NCBI GenBank assembly: GCA_013349405.1
Contig: DUZS01000001.1
Span: 1-64,000, forward strand
Length of the DNA stretch: 64,000 bases
DNA from: Desulfuromonadales bacterium
GTDB taxonomy: Bacteria; Desulfobacterota; Desulfuromonadia; Geobacterales; Pseudopelobacteraceae
Direction of reading: 5' to 3'
How positions within the stretch are numbered: the first letter of the stretch is position 1; every line of letters starts with the position of its first letter. This document shows positions 1 through 8,194 of this stretch, in pieces. The notes beneath the pieces were generated by a model. That model had not been told where the DNA came from. It was given only the letters and a program-made list of their open reading frames with translations, and made no database searches. The position numbers were made by a program, and so were the translations under genes.

Positions 1-31
1 ACATGAGCTTGCACCCCCATAAAGAGCAGTA

Positions 32-772
32 TTAACCGGTATTCTGGGGGGAGGCAAGAGTTAGATGGGTAATGCATTGAAAATAAAGCTTAAAAGCAAA
101 ATAAACGTCTAAAAGTTTGACACAACGGAGAATCCCGCCGGGGGTTAAACCATGGAACAGGGCCATTTGCGAGTTATTATCAATCATGATCCTGGCGGTG
201 GCGCTCGCCATGCCGGCGCCGGAGCAGGTCATCTCGACCGCCTCAGGAATCGGCAGGAGCAGGAGACCGGATGTTTGGGGATCCGGCAGCTGAACTAACA
301 CTGCGGTGCCGTCAGAAGATTGAACGATCATGCCGGAAAAATCCCCGAGAGGCATAGTGAGCGGAATTGCTGTCGGTTTCGCCAAGGTTACATTTAAGCC
401 GCTCTGATCGCCGGTAACAGTTAGAGGAGTACCATACTGGACATACGCGTCGTTGGCATGACGAAGGCCCGAATCCTTGCCGCCGTAGCGGACGTCAAGA
501 AACGCATCCAGCGTGTAGGTGCCATTCGGGACGCCGCTGATGGTAAACGTTGCCGTGCCGCCGCTTGCGGCAATGGTTTTGCTGACCCCCAGGTTTTTGT
601 TACTGTACGAGTCGGTTAACGCAACATAGACCCGACCGGCCTTGTTCGTCGGGTTGGTCACTGTGCCGCTGAGCGTCGCTGCCGCCGCAACTCCCGACAG
701 ACACATCATCAGGCCAATGATTACCAACAGCTGCATAAACCAACTACTCTGCCCAAATCTCTTGCTGTTCAT
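32..772 (-). CDS. secreted carboxypeptidase-regulatory-like domain protein, possibly truncated
   Basis: A 246-residue exported protein. The start at 772 was chosen because a clear AAGGAG lies upstream and a Sec signal peptide follows (hydrophobic run ending near the AAAA/TLSG boundary, about residue 35). Residues about 36-130 resemble a beta-sandwich repeat of the carboxypeptidase-regulatory/Ig-like kind (SGTVTNPTNKAGRVYVAL, then a GTATFTISGVPNGTYTLDAF strand pattern). The last 40 residues, after the GLTPGG motif, are unlike the rest: rich in aromatic, Cys and Leu residues and encoded by AT-rich DNA. This suggests the reading frame has run out of the original gene after a frameshift or deletion. 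The function is unknown; cell-surface or periplasmic structural protein is a guess. Confidence 0.55.
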   Translation of the reverse strand: MNSKRFGQSSWFMQLLVIIGLMMCLSGVAAAATLSGTVTNPTNKAGRVYVALTDSYSNKNLGVSKTIAASGGTATFTISGVPNGTYTLDAFLDVRYGGKDSGLRHANDAYVQYGTPLTVTGDQSGLNVTLAKPTAIPLTMPLGDFSGMIVQSSDGTAVLVQLPDPQTSGLLLLPIPEAVEMTCSGAGMASATARIMIDNNSQMALFHGLTPGGILRCVKLLDVYFAFKLYFQCITHLTLASPQNTG

Positions 773-1411
773 GTGGCGCTCCTTGTTGTCCCATGCGTTT
801 TGAAAAAACGAAAGCTGATAACTACGGATATTCTGTTTTATATGTAGGTGTGATGATATTTTGGAATGTTGCACAATAAAGTGGATGCATGAACTATCTA
901 CCGGGCAAAACGTCATACATTGAGAATGAAGAAAAACTGTTTTAAAATAAACGTTGCAGCGATTGTAGCAGGCGAATAAATAAATGCAAATAATTTATTC
1001 GAGATGTACACAGTATTCTGTGTTGATTTTGTGAGAGAGCCGAGTACGTCAGTTATTTCAATCACTGAACCAGATACCACGCGATAGCAAGCAGCTGTGA
1101 AAAAATCTTCCGTGTCACGGTATCCGGTGCTATAACGGAAAGAGACGGGCTGTCTCAGGAGTTTGATATGCTTCGGCACGATGACACCTTTGTTGTGTGG
1201 GGATTGGGTCGCCTGCGGTTCCTCAACATACCGGTTGCTTGCTTTCGTCGCCTCACTCCTCGCCGCCTTGATATCACCCTTGATTTATAATCGGTATAAG
1301 GAGTATGTCGTGGGTGTTACATCGGCAGTCGTGCAAAACATCGATTCAAGAACATAACTGTTACGCAAATGTGGCCTTACTTTTTACTTTATGTGAACTT
1401 TAAGCGCCGTT
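773..1411. other. intergenic stretch, nothing recognised
   Basis: About 640 bases without a convincing gene. Open frames of 64-88 codons on both strands lack a ribosome-binding site and protein-like composition. A short hairpin (ACACAG/CTGTGT) lies near 1008. The AT-rich part near 830-1020 probably carries the promoter of the secreted protein on the minus strand. Confidence 0.5.
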
Positions 1412-3169
1412 TTGAAAGAGGAAATACTTATCAAAGATCTCGCCCGACTCTATCCGTATATCATGAAACTCCGCTGGCGCTATGCCTGCGGTGCGCTGTT
1501 TCTCCTCCTCACCAACGCTTTTGCGCTGTTAATCCCCTGGTTCATGAAGCTGGCGGTGGAGGCGCTGCAGCATCCGCTGGAGGCTCGTTATGCGCCCTCA
1601 ACATGCGCCCTGATCATTGCGTTTCTGGCAATCCTGCACTGTGTCACCCGTATTTTTTCGCGAACATTCATCCTCAATGCCGCCAGAATTATTGAATTCC
1701 GTATTCGTAACGACCTTTTCCTGCGCCTGACTCGGCTCGACCTCAGCTATTTTTCCAGCAGTCGCAGCGGCGATATCATCTCGCGCTTTTCCAATGACCT
1801 GACTAACGTCCGCATGTTGACCGGATTTGGCGTTATGAGTGCGATAAACACCGTGTTGATTTACGCCGCTGCCGTAACAATGATGCTCAGGATTCACCCC
1901 TGGCTCACCTTCTGGGCAATTCTCCCCTTCCCGATCATGATTCTGATCATTAAAAAAGTCAGCCATCGGCTCTTTCACCGCTCTCTTCAGGCTCAGGAGG
2001 AGTTGGCGCATCTTTCAAGCCAGGCCGAAGAGACCGTTTCAGCAGTACGACTGATAAAATCCTACTGCCGGGAAGAGTATTTTCAGGGTGAATTCGGGAA
2101 AAGTGCCGGGCGCTACCTCAAACACAACCTGCGCCTGGCCCGACTGCGCGGCCTTATTATTCCAATCATGGCCGCCGCAACCGGGTCTGGCACCCTTGTC
2201 GTGTTGTTCATGGGTGGCAGGCTGGTAATTGCAAACAGCATCACATTAGGAGATTTTGTCGCTTTCAGCGGGTACCTGGCGATGCTTGTCTGGCCGACGG
2301 CGGTCATGGGCTGGATTCTGACCCTGGCGCAGCGGGGGGCAGCCTCCATGTCCCGCCTCGCGGGAATACTTGGAGCCGAATCGACCGTTATTGATTCGCC
2401 TGATGCAGAGCCGATCGACTCCTTTCATTCTGATGTCGAGGTACGTAATCTCCGTTTCAGCTATGGAGAAACGGAAATTATCAAGGGGATCTCACTTCAT
2501 TTTCAGGCGGGTGCAACGGTGGGCATTACCGGCGACGTCGGGAGCGGCAAGACCACACTGCTGCGCCTGATTGCGCGACTCCTTCCTATCCCGGACGGAA
2601 TGCTGTTTATTGACGGGCGGGACATTACCAGTATAACAATTGCGAGCCTCCGCCGGATGATCGGCTATGTGCCGCAGGAAACCTTCCTGTTTTCGCGAAG
2701 CGTTGCCGAAAATATCGGTTACGGCGTTGCGGGAGAGCATGCTGCTGACGCCGTGACCAGAGCGGCAGGTCAGGCCGGGTTTCTTGAGGATGTAGAAGGG
2801 TTCCCCGCCGGATTTGAGACGCAGGTGGGTGAAAAAGGGGTGACCCTTTCCGGAGGCCAGAAACAACGGCTCGCCATTGCCCGCGCTGTCGTCGGTAATC
2901 CACCGGTTCTGTTGCTGGATGATCCCCTTTCAGCGGTTGATGCCGGACGTGAAGAAGAAATTCTTAATGAGCTCGGCAAGTTTTATGCCGGACGGACCGT
3001 GCTGATTGTCTCGCAGAGAGTTTCCGCCTTCCGCGACTGCGACCGGATTATTGTTCTGAAAGAGGGGGGTATTGCCGAAGAGGGGAGTCCTGCCGAACTG
3101 CTTCGCCGGGACGGACTGTATGCCGAGTTATGTCACCGGCAGATGAATTCACCTGAGACTCGATTGTAA
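1412..3169 (+). CDS. ABC exporter, fused transmembrane and ATPase half-transporter
   Basis: A 585-residue ABC half-transporter of the MdlA/LmrA/MsbA type, which exports lipids or hydrophobic compounds as a dimer in the inner membrane. Residues about 20-310 form the six-helix membrane domain. The ATPase domain follows, with Walker A GDVGSGKTT (about 374), Q-loop YVPQE, signature LSGGQKQR (about 479) and Walker B VLLLDDP (about 500). The start is a TTG at 1412 without a good ribosome-binding site; an ATG at 1463 is an in-frame alternative. It ends 16 bases before uvrB, so the two are probably co-transcribed. The substrate cannot be read from the sequence. Confidence 0.9.
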   Translation: MKEEILIKDLARLYPYIMKLRWRYACGALFLLLTNAFALLIPWFMKLAVEALQHPLEARYAPSTCALIIAFLAILHCVTRIFSRTFILNAARIIEFRIRNDLFLRLTRLDLSYFSSSRSGDIISRFSNDLTNVRMLTGFGVMSAINTVLIYAAAVTMMLRIHPWLTFWAILPFPIMILIIKKVSHRLFHRSLQAQEELAHLSSQAEETVSAVRLIKSYCREEYFQGEFGKSAGRYLKHNLRLARLRGLIIPIMAAATGSGTLVVLFMGGRLVIANSITLGDFVAFSGYLAMLVWPTAVMGWILTLAQRGAASMSRLAGILGAESTVIDSPDAEPIDSFHSDVEVRNLRFSYGETEIIKGISLHFQAGATVGITGDVGSGKTTLLRLIARLLPIPDGMLFIDGRDITSITIASLRRMIGYVPQETFLFSRSVAENIGYGVAGEHAADAVTRAAGQAGFLEDVEGFPAGFETQVGEKGVTLSGGQKQRLAIARAVVGNPPVLLLDDPLSAVDAGREEEILNELGKFYAGRTVLIVSQRVSAFRDCDRIIVLKEGGIAEEGSPAELLRRDGLYAELCHRQMNSPETRL

Positions 3170-3185
3170 TAATCTGTGAGCCGGT

Positions 3186-5282
3186 ATGTCCATTTATAAG
3201 ATAACCACTGATTATACCCCGCGCGGCGATCAGCCATTGGCAATCAGGGAGCTGGTCGAGGGGATCGAGCGTGGCGACCGCCACCAGACGCTGCTCGGGG
3301 TCACCGGATCGGGCAAAACGTTCACCGTTGCCAACGTCATCGCCGAGACTTCGCGCCCGGCGCTGGTGCTGGCTCCCAACAAGACGCTGGCGGCCCAGCT
3401 CTACGGGGAGTTCAAGGAGCTTTTCCCTGATAACGCGGTGGAATATTTTGTCTCATACTACGATTACTACCAGCCGGAAGCCTACATCCCGACCAGCGAT
3501 ACCTTTATTGAAAAAGATTCCGCTATCAATGACGAAATAGACAAGATGCGCCATTCGGCGACGCGCAGCCTGCTGACGCGGCGTGATGTCATTATTGTCG
3601 CTTCGGTTTCCTGCATTTACGGTATCGGTTCGCCTGATGCCTATCAGTCGATGCACATCTTCTTTCATCAGGGGGATGATTACGGACGCGACGAACTGCT
3701 CAAAAAACTGATCGAAATTCAGTATGAGCGCAATGACATGGATTTCCATCGCGGCACATTCCGGGTTCGGGGCGATGTCATTGAAATTTTCCCGGCATAT
3801 GACAACGATCGTGCGCTCAGGATTGAATTTTTTGGCGATGAAGTCGAAGCTATCAATGAAATCGATCCGCTCCGTGGCACCGTGCTGCAGAAACTGTCAA
3901 AATGTTCCATCTATCCCGCCTCCCATTACGTCTCGACCCGTGAAACGCTGGAGCGCGCGGTTGAGCAGATCCGTGTCGATCTGGCGGAGCGGATCAACTA
4001 TTTCCGTGCGCAGAACATGCTGTTGGAAGAACAGCGCATTGAGCAGCGAACCTTTTACGATATTGAGATGATGGAAGAGATGGGCTTCTGCCACGGCATC
4101 GAAAACTACTCGCGCTATTTCGACGGCCGCCAACCGGGGGAGGCACCGTATACGCTGATCGATTACTTCCCGGATGACTTTATCCTCTTTGTCGATGAGT
4201 CACATATCACCATTCCTCAGACCGGCGCCATGTACCGCGGTGACCGTTCCCGCAAGGATACACTGGTCAACTACGGCTTCCGCCTCCCTGCGGCGCTTGA
4301 CAACCGCCCGCTCAATTTCCAGGAATTTCAGGCGCGTATCCGCCAGGCGGTCTACGTTTCGGCGACCCCGGCCGATTACGAACTTGAAGCAAGCGGCGGT
4401 GTGTTTGTCGAACAGGTTATCCGCCCGACCGGGCTGGTTGATCCGGTGATAGAGGTACGACCGGTGACGGCGGGAAGGCAAATCCCCCTCCCCAACCCTC
4501 CCCCGCTGGGGGAGGGAGCTTACGTCCTCTCCCCAGGAGGGGGAGAGTTAGAGAGGGGGACCTCCGTTGGCCAGGTAGACGACCTCCTCCATGAAGTTCG
4601 CGAGACAGTTGCCCGTGGCGAACGGGTGCTGGTGACAACGTTAACAAAGAGGATGGCCGAAGAGTTGACCAACTATTACCGGGAGCTGGGGGTGCGGATA
4701 AAATACCTCCATTCGGATATCGTGACCATCGAACGGATGCAGATTATCCGCGACCTCCGCATGGGTGAATTCGACGTACTGGTCGGGATTAACCTGCTGC
4801 GGGAGGGGCTTGATCTGCCGGAAGTTTCGCTCGTTGCCATTCTTGACGCCGACAAGGAGGGCTTTCTCCGCTCCCAGCGATCACTGATCCAGACCTGCGG
4901 TCGCGCCGCCCGCAATATCAATGGCTGGGTGCTGATGTACGGCGACAGCATCACCCGTTCCATGCAGGCCTGTATCGACGAAACCGGACGACGCCGGGTC
5001 AAGCAGCTCGCCTACAATGAAGAGCACGGCATCACTCCGGAGACGGTGAAAAAAGGGCTGCGCAGTATTCTCGAGTCGATCGAGGAGAAGGATTATGTCA
5101 CACAACCGGCAGGAGTGGCGGAGGCGGGAGAGGAGTACCTGTCGCCGAAAGAGATCCCGAAACTGGTGAAAAAACTCCGCAAGGAGATGCTGGCGGCAGC
5201 CAAGGATCTGAATTTCGAAAAGGCGGCGGTCTTGCGTGACCGGGTGAAGAAGCTTGAGGCGATGGAGTTGGCGTTGCGATGA
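3186..5282 (+). CDS. uvrB: excinuclease ABC subunit B with an in-frame repeat insertion
   Basis: UvrB, the damage-verifying helicase-like subunit of nucleotide excision repair. Walker A GVTGSGKT (about 38-46), the [10 protein letters not shown] beta-hairpin region (about 91-100), helicase motifs and the C-terminal UVR coiled coil (about 655-690) are all present. At 698 residues it is some 30 longer than usual. The extra is a block of about 33 residues (about 428-460) between the conserved EVRPV and GQVDDLL segments, rich in Pro and Gly. It is encoded by a GC-rich palindromic element (see repeat at 4467-4565). The frame stays open, so the protein is probably made and tolerates the insert in a surface loop. 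Confidence 0.97.
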   Translation: MSIYKITTDYTPRGDQPLAIRELVEGIERGDRHQTLLGVTGSGKTFTVANVIAETSRPALVLAPNKTLAAQLYGEFKELFPDNAVEYFVSYYDYYQPEAYIPTSDTFIEKDSAINDEIDKMRHSATRSLLTRRDVIIVASVSCIYGIGSPDAYQSMHIFFHQGDDYGRDELLKKLIEIQYERNDMDFHRGTFRVRGDVIEIFPAYDNDRALRIEFFGDEVEAINEIDPLRGTVLQKLSKCSIYPASHYVSTRETLERAVEQIRVDLAERINYFRAQNMLLEEQRIEQRTFYDIEMMEEMGFCHGIENYSRYFDGRQPGEAPYTLIDYFPDDFILFVDESHITIPQTGAMYRGDRSRKDTLVNYGFRLPAALDNRPLNFQEFQARIRQAVYVSATPADYELEASGGVFVEQVIRPTGLVDPVIEVRPVTAGRQIPLPNPPPLGEGAYVLSPGGGELERGTSVGQVDDLLHEVRETVARGERVLVTTLTKRMAEELTNYYRELGVRIKYLHSDIVTIERMQIIRDLRMGEFDVLVGINLLREGLDLPEVSLVAILDADKEGFLRSQRSLIQTCGRAARNINGWVLMYGDSITRSMQACIDETGRRRVKQLAYNEEHGITPETVKKGLRSILESIEEKDYVTQPAGVAEAGEEYLSPKEIPKLVKKLRKEMLAAAKDLNFEKAAVLRDRVKKLEAMELALR
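4467..4565. repeat. GC-rich palindromic element inserted in uvrB
   Basis: About 99 bases (33 codons) with two nested hairpins: a CCCTCCCCC/GGGGGAGGG arm pair near 4496-4518 and a CTCTCCCC/GGGGAGAG-type pair near 4528-4550. They separate two uvrB blocks that are normally contiguous. The arms resemble the intergenic element at 33640-33724, so this looks like one copy of a dispersed palindrome that landed in frame in a coding region. Confidence 0.8.
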
Positions 5283-5347
5283 GGGAAGGAACTACAGAAC
5301 GGTTGGGGGAGATATCATGACGGCGCGATGCTCCGAATAACAATACC

Positions 5348-5376
5348 TTGACCTGGTCAGCAAGCTGGTCTAGTAT
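5348..5376 (+). promoter_or_regulatory. sigma-70 promoter of the toxin-antitoxin operon, with operator-like repeats
   Basis: TTGACC (5348-5353) and TAGTAT (5371-5376) are separated by exactly 17 bases. Two CTGGTC repeats, 12 bases apart (5353-5358 and 5365-5370), lie over the -35 and spacer and could be the antitoxin operator. The -10 ends only 9 bases before the antitoxin ATG at 5386 and no ribosome-binding site fits between, so the transcript may be leaderless or nearly so. Confidence 0.65.
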
Positions 5377-5385
5377 TCAACTACT

Positions 5386-5631
5386 ATGATAACTATAAAC
5401 GTCCAGGAAGCAAAGACTCATCTATCCCATTATCTCGATGAGGTAGCTAAGGGAGAGAGCTTTATCCTCTGCAAAAGGAACAAACCTGTTGCGGAAATAC
5501 GCCCAATTATGAGTAAGGTGGCGAAAAAGCGACCGATTGGCCTTGCCAAAGGAACATTCGCGCTACCGGCCTCATTTTTTGATGAACTCCCTGAAGAAAC
5601 CATTGTGTTGTTTTCCGGCATGGCACTATGA
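5386..5631 (+). CDS. type II antitoxin, Phd/YefM family
   Basis: An 81-residue antitoxin. The N-terminal Phd/YefM fold is clear: MITINVQEAKTHLSHYLDEV, then a GESFILCKRNKPVAEI strand-turn-strand, which is the DNA-binding and dimerisation part. The C-terminal third (from about residue 50) is the toxin-neutralising tail. Its TGA overlaps the ATG of the PIN toxin by four bases, the usual coupling in vapBC-type modules. It probably represses its own promoter through the CTGGTC repeats at 5353-5370. The module sits alone between uvrB and a glycosylase gene, consistent with a mobile or stabilisation cassette. Confidence 0.9.
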   Translation: MITINVQEAKTHLSHYLDEVAKGESFILCKRNKPVAEIRPIMSKVAKKRPIGLAKGTFALPASFFDELPEETIVLFSGMAL

Positions 5632-6014
5632 ATATACTGCTGGATACCTGTTCGTTTCTGTGGCTTGTTTCCGATAGCCCCGAACTATCTCAAAACGCCC
5701 GGCATCTGTTTGAAGATCCTGCTAATGATGTCTATTTAAGCGTTGCTTCTGCGTGGGAGATCATCGTAAAGCACAACTTGGGCAAATTGCCACTTCCTGA
5801 ACTGCCTCACGTCTTCATCAAAAACAATCGCATCCGCCACAGAATGGAAACATTGCCACTTGATGAAGCCACAGTTCTTCAACTATCACGCCTGCCGGAA
5901 TATCACAAAGACCCGTTTGACCGTATCATCATCTGTCAAGCTATTGCCGGCGGCATGACCATACTCACCCCCGATACGCATATCAGTCGCTATCCTGTAC
6001 AGGTTGAATGGTAA
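5628..6014 (+). CDS. type II toxin, PIN-domain ribonuclease (VapC-like)
   Basis: A 128-residue PIN-domain protein spanning the whole fold. The acidic metal-binding positions are visible: Asp6 (LLDTC), Glu44 (SAWEI), Asp95/Asp98 (KDPFDRI) and Asp116 (TPDTHI). Proteins of this family cleave RNA, often initiator tRNA or rRNA, when the antitoxin is lost; the target here is unknown. The HKDPFDR motif is typical of the PIN subgroup paired with Phd-type antitoxins. Translation is coupled to the antitoxin by the ATGA overlap. All catalytic acids are kept, so it is probably active. Confidence 0.9.
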   Translation: MNILLDTCSFLWLVSDSPELSQNARHLFEDPANDVYLSVASAWEIIVKHNLGKLPLPELPHVFIKNNRIRHRMETLPLDEATVLQLSRLPEYHKDPFDRIIICQAIAGGMTILTPDTHISRYPVQVEW

Positions 6015-6050
6015 TTTTTCCATAGCGACACACAACGAGTCAGCACACCT

Positions 6051-6956
6051 ATGACAACAGACCCTGAACAATTCACAGAAATCTACCACCGCTGCAACTC
6101 TCTCGCCCCGGCCGTTCTCCAGCAATTCCAGAACATCATATATGCCTACCACCGCGCCAATCCCCGTCCGATGCCGTGGCGTGAGACTGATGACCCGTAC
6201 CGGATTCTTGTCTCGGAAATAATGTTGCAGCAGACTCAGGTGGAGCGGGTCAAGTTCAAATATGCAGAATTTCTGGAGGTTTTTCAATCTGTACATGACT
6301 TGGCCGCTGCACCGCTCTCTGATGTTCTGCACTCCTGGCAGGGACTGGGCTATAATCGCCGGGCAATTTTTCTGAAGCGCTGCGCGGAAGAGATCGTCTC
6401 CTGCTACGGTGGTCAGTTTCCGCGTTCAATTGCAGAGCTGCAATCGCTGCCGGGCATCGGCCCCTATACGGCGCGGGCGGTGGCGGCATTTGCGTTTGGT
6501 ATTGCCGAACCGCTTATCGAAACCAACATCCGCACTGTCTTCATTCATTTTTTCTTCCATGGTCAAGAAAAAGTCAGTGATGGAGAGATCATGCCGCTGG
6601 TAGCGACAACGCTTGACCAAGGGAATCCCCGTGAATGGTACTATGCCCTTATGGATTACGGGGGCATGCTCAAACAGACCCGGCCCAACCCCGGTCGCCG
6701 CAGTCGCCACCATACGCAGCAGAGTCGTTTCGAGGGATCCAATCGGCAGCTGCGCAGCCGCATTTTGCGGGAAGTGCTGGGGCACGCAGGGGTCACACTG
6801 AAACAGCTTCAGGCGATGCTGCCGGTATTGCCGGAAGCGGTGGCTCAGAATCTTGCTGCATTACAACGGGAAGGCTTTCTGGTGAAGCGGCAACGTGGCT
6901 ATCGGATAGCGGACGATGCCAGCCACCTGTTCAGTCGACAGGTTCAGCCCGATTGA
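6051..6956 (+). CDS. MutY-like adenine DNA glycosylase without Fe-S cluster
   Basis: A 301-residue HhH-GPD DNA glycosylase. The MutY catalytic segment SEIMLQQTQV (Glu56) and the helix-hairpin-helix LPGIGPYTA (about 133-141) are present, so excision of adenine from A:8-oxoG pairs is likely. Three features depart from classical MutY. The position of the catalytic Asp (VDGN) is IETN, with Glu157. The four Fe-S cysteines after the HhH-GPD domain are absent, replaced by an Arg/His-rich stretch (about 212-228). The NUDIX-like C-terminal domain is replaced by a short region (about 235-295) that may be a winged helix. The start has only a weak ribosome-binding site. Confidence 0.75.
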   Translation: MTTDPEQFTEIYHRCNSLAPAVLQQFQNIIYAYHRANPRPMPWRETDDPYRILVSEIMLQQTQVERVKFKYAEFLEVFQSVHDLAAAPLSDVLHSWQGLGYNRRAIFLKRCAEEIVSCYGGQFPRSIAELQSLPGIGPYTARAVAAFAFGIAEPLIETNIRTVFIHFFFHGQEKVSDGEIMPLVATTLDQGNPREWYYALMDYGGMLKQTRPNPGRRSRHHTQQSRFEGSNRQLRSRILREVLGHAGVTLKQLQAMLPVLPEAVAQNLAALQREGFLVKRQRGYRIADDASHLFSRQVQPD

Positions 6957-7040
6957 GCATAAAACTGTGGCGTATGCAATGAAGGGTGTTTTGGACTGGA
7001 TAGCCAATAAACATACAAAAAAAATCAGGAGGGAAAGAGC

Positions 7041-7958
7041 ATGACCAGATTAGCCAAAGTAACTTCATTCATCTCCAAAACAATTACAACAGCTGTGCTC
7101 GGCAGCCTTTTTTTATCACCAGCCGGTGAGGTGCAGGCGGAATCAGCGACCACAAAATCCGAGGATCAGACAATATCCACTGCTGCTCTGGCGGGGAATC
7201 CTCGAGAAGGCACGCGAGCGGGATGGAAGTTTTCGGTCGGCGCTGGTGCTCTCTACGCTCCCGCCTTCGCAGGATCTAAAGATTACCAGCTTATGGTATT
7301 TCCTGATGTGAAAATAGCGTTTAAAGACCTTTTTTTTGCATCGGTGAAGGATGGAGTCGGCTATAATGTCATTCGTTCTGACGGCTGGCGCATCGGTCCA
7401 GTAGTGAAGTACAAATTTGAGCGCAAAGAGGACGGTAGCAATCCTTTCCGGGTGGGGGGCGGCAATACGACTGCGTTAAAGGGGCTCGGCACTGTTGATG
7501 CGACTTTTGAATGGGGTGGTTTTGCAGAATACGGTTTCGAGCCATTCGCCTGTAAAGTGGAACTTCGCCAGGGCATGGATGGTCATAAAGGGATGATTGG
7601 TGAGGCCGGCATTAACTATGCCGGGGCAATCGAGCGTTTCGGGCCTCCGATGTTCTTTGCCGTTGGCCCACGTGCAACTATTGCCGATTCTGAATACATC
7701 AATGCCTATTTCGGTATCAGCCAGACTCAATCGGTGCGTTCCGGACTGGCACGCTACAATGCGGGGGGTGGGGTTGTTTCTTATGGCTTCGGTGGCTTTA
7801 TGTCGATACCTCTTGCCAAACCGTTTGCTGTCGCTCTGTTTGGTGGATATGACCGCTTGGGAAATAAAGTCGCCGACTCACCGCTTATCGGGCAACGCGG
7901 CAGCGAGAACCAATTCGCAATCGGCTTGAGCGTTAACTACAAATTTGACATGCCATAG
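7041..7958 (+). CDS. MipA/OmpV family outer-membrane protein
   Basis: A 305-residue outer-membrane beta-barrel protein. It has an AGGAGG site 8 bases upstream, an N-terminal signal peptide (about 1-33, cut before ESATT), the family-typical GWKFSVGAGALYAPAFAGSKDY block early in the mature protein, alternating amphipathic strands, and a C-terminal strand ending in YKFDMP. MipA was first described as a scaffold for murein hydrolases in E. coli, but most homologues are uncharacterised barrels. It stands alone, with inverted repeats downstream that look like terminators. Confidence 0.85.
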   Translation: MTRLAKVTSFISKTITTAVLGSLFLSPAGEVQAESATTKSEDQTISTAALAGNPREGTRAGWKFSVGAGALYAPAFAGSKDYQLMVFPDVKIAFKDLFFASVKDGVGYNVIRSDGWRIGPVVKYKFERKEDGSNPFRVGGGNTTALKGLGTVDATFEWGGFAEYGFEPFACKVELRQGMDGHKGMIGEAGINYAGAIERFGPPMFFAVGPRATIADSEYINAYFGISQTQSVRSGLARYNAGGGVVSYGFGGFMSIPLAKPFAVALFGGYDRLGNKVADSPLIGQRGSENQFAIGLSVNYKFDMP

Positions 7959-7974
7959 GGCACTTGTTCAAAAA

Positions 7975-8008
7975 GAGAAAGCCACATCCGAAGATATGGC
8001 TATTTCTC
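7975..8008 (+). terminator. inverted repeat after the MipA-family gene
   Basis: Imperfect stem formed by GAGAAAGCCACAT and ATATGGCTATTTCTC beginning 17 bases after the stop codon. There is no clear U-run, so termination is only probable. Confidence 0.45.
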
Positions 8009-8079
8009 TCACTACCAAACATCATGTATCTTTTGCCGAACGCGTGCGCAGATAATGGAGTAAAATTTGGCTATACATA

Positions 8080-8118
8080 ACTACGGTGAGCAGGCAATAC
8101 AGCCAGACTCACCGTAGT
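8080..8118. terminator. perfect 11-bp inverted repeat between convergent genes
   Basis: ACTACGGTGAG (8080-8090) and CTCACCGTAGT (8108-8118) pair perfectly around a 17-base loop. It lies between the ends of the MipA-family gene and the convergent beta-helix gene, where a bidirectional terminator is expected. Confidence 0.5.
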
Positions 8119-8194
8119 CATTCTTAATACACAAGAAACAAGAATAGCTGCATAAACCTGAATTTAACAGCAGCCAAAACATTCATCCTGATTT

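Noticed and set aside
1163-1357. Small membrane protein on the plus strand
   Set aside because: No ribosome-binding site, weak composition, and no neighbour to support it.
4467-4565. Sequencing or frameshift error in uvrB
   Set aside because: The extra block is an exact multiple of three, leaves the frame open, and is a structured palindrome like others in the window.
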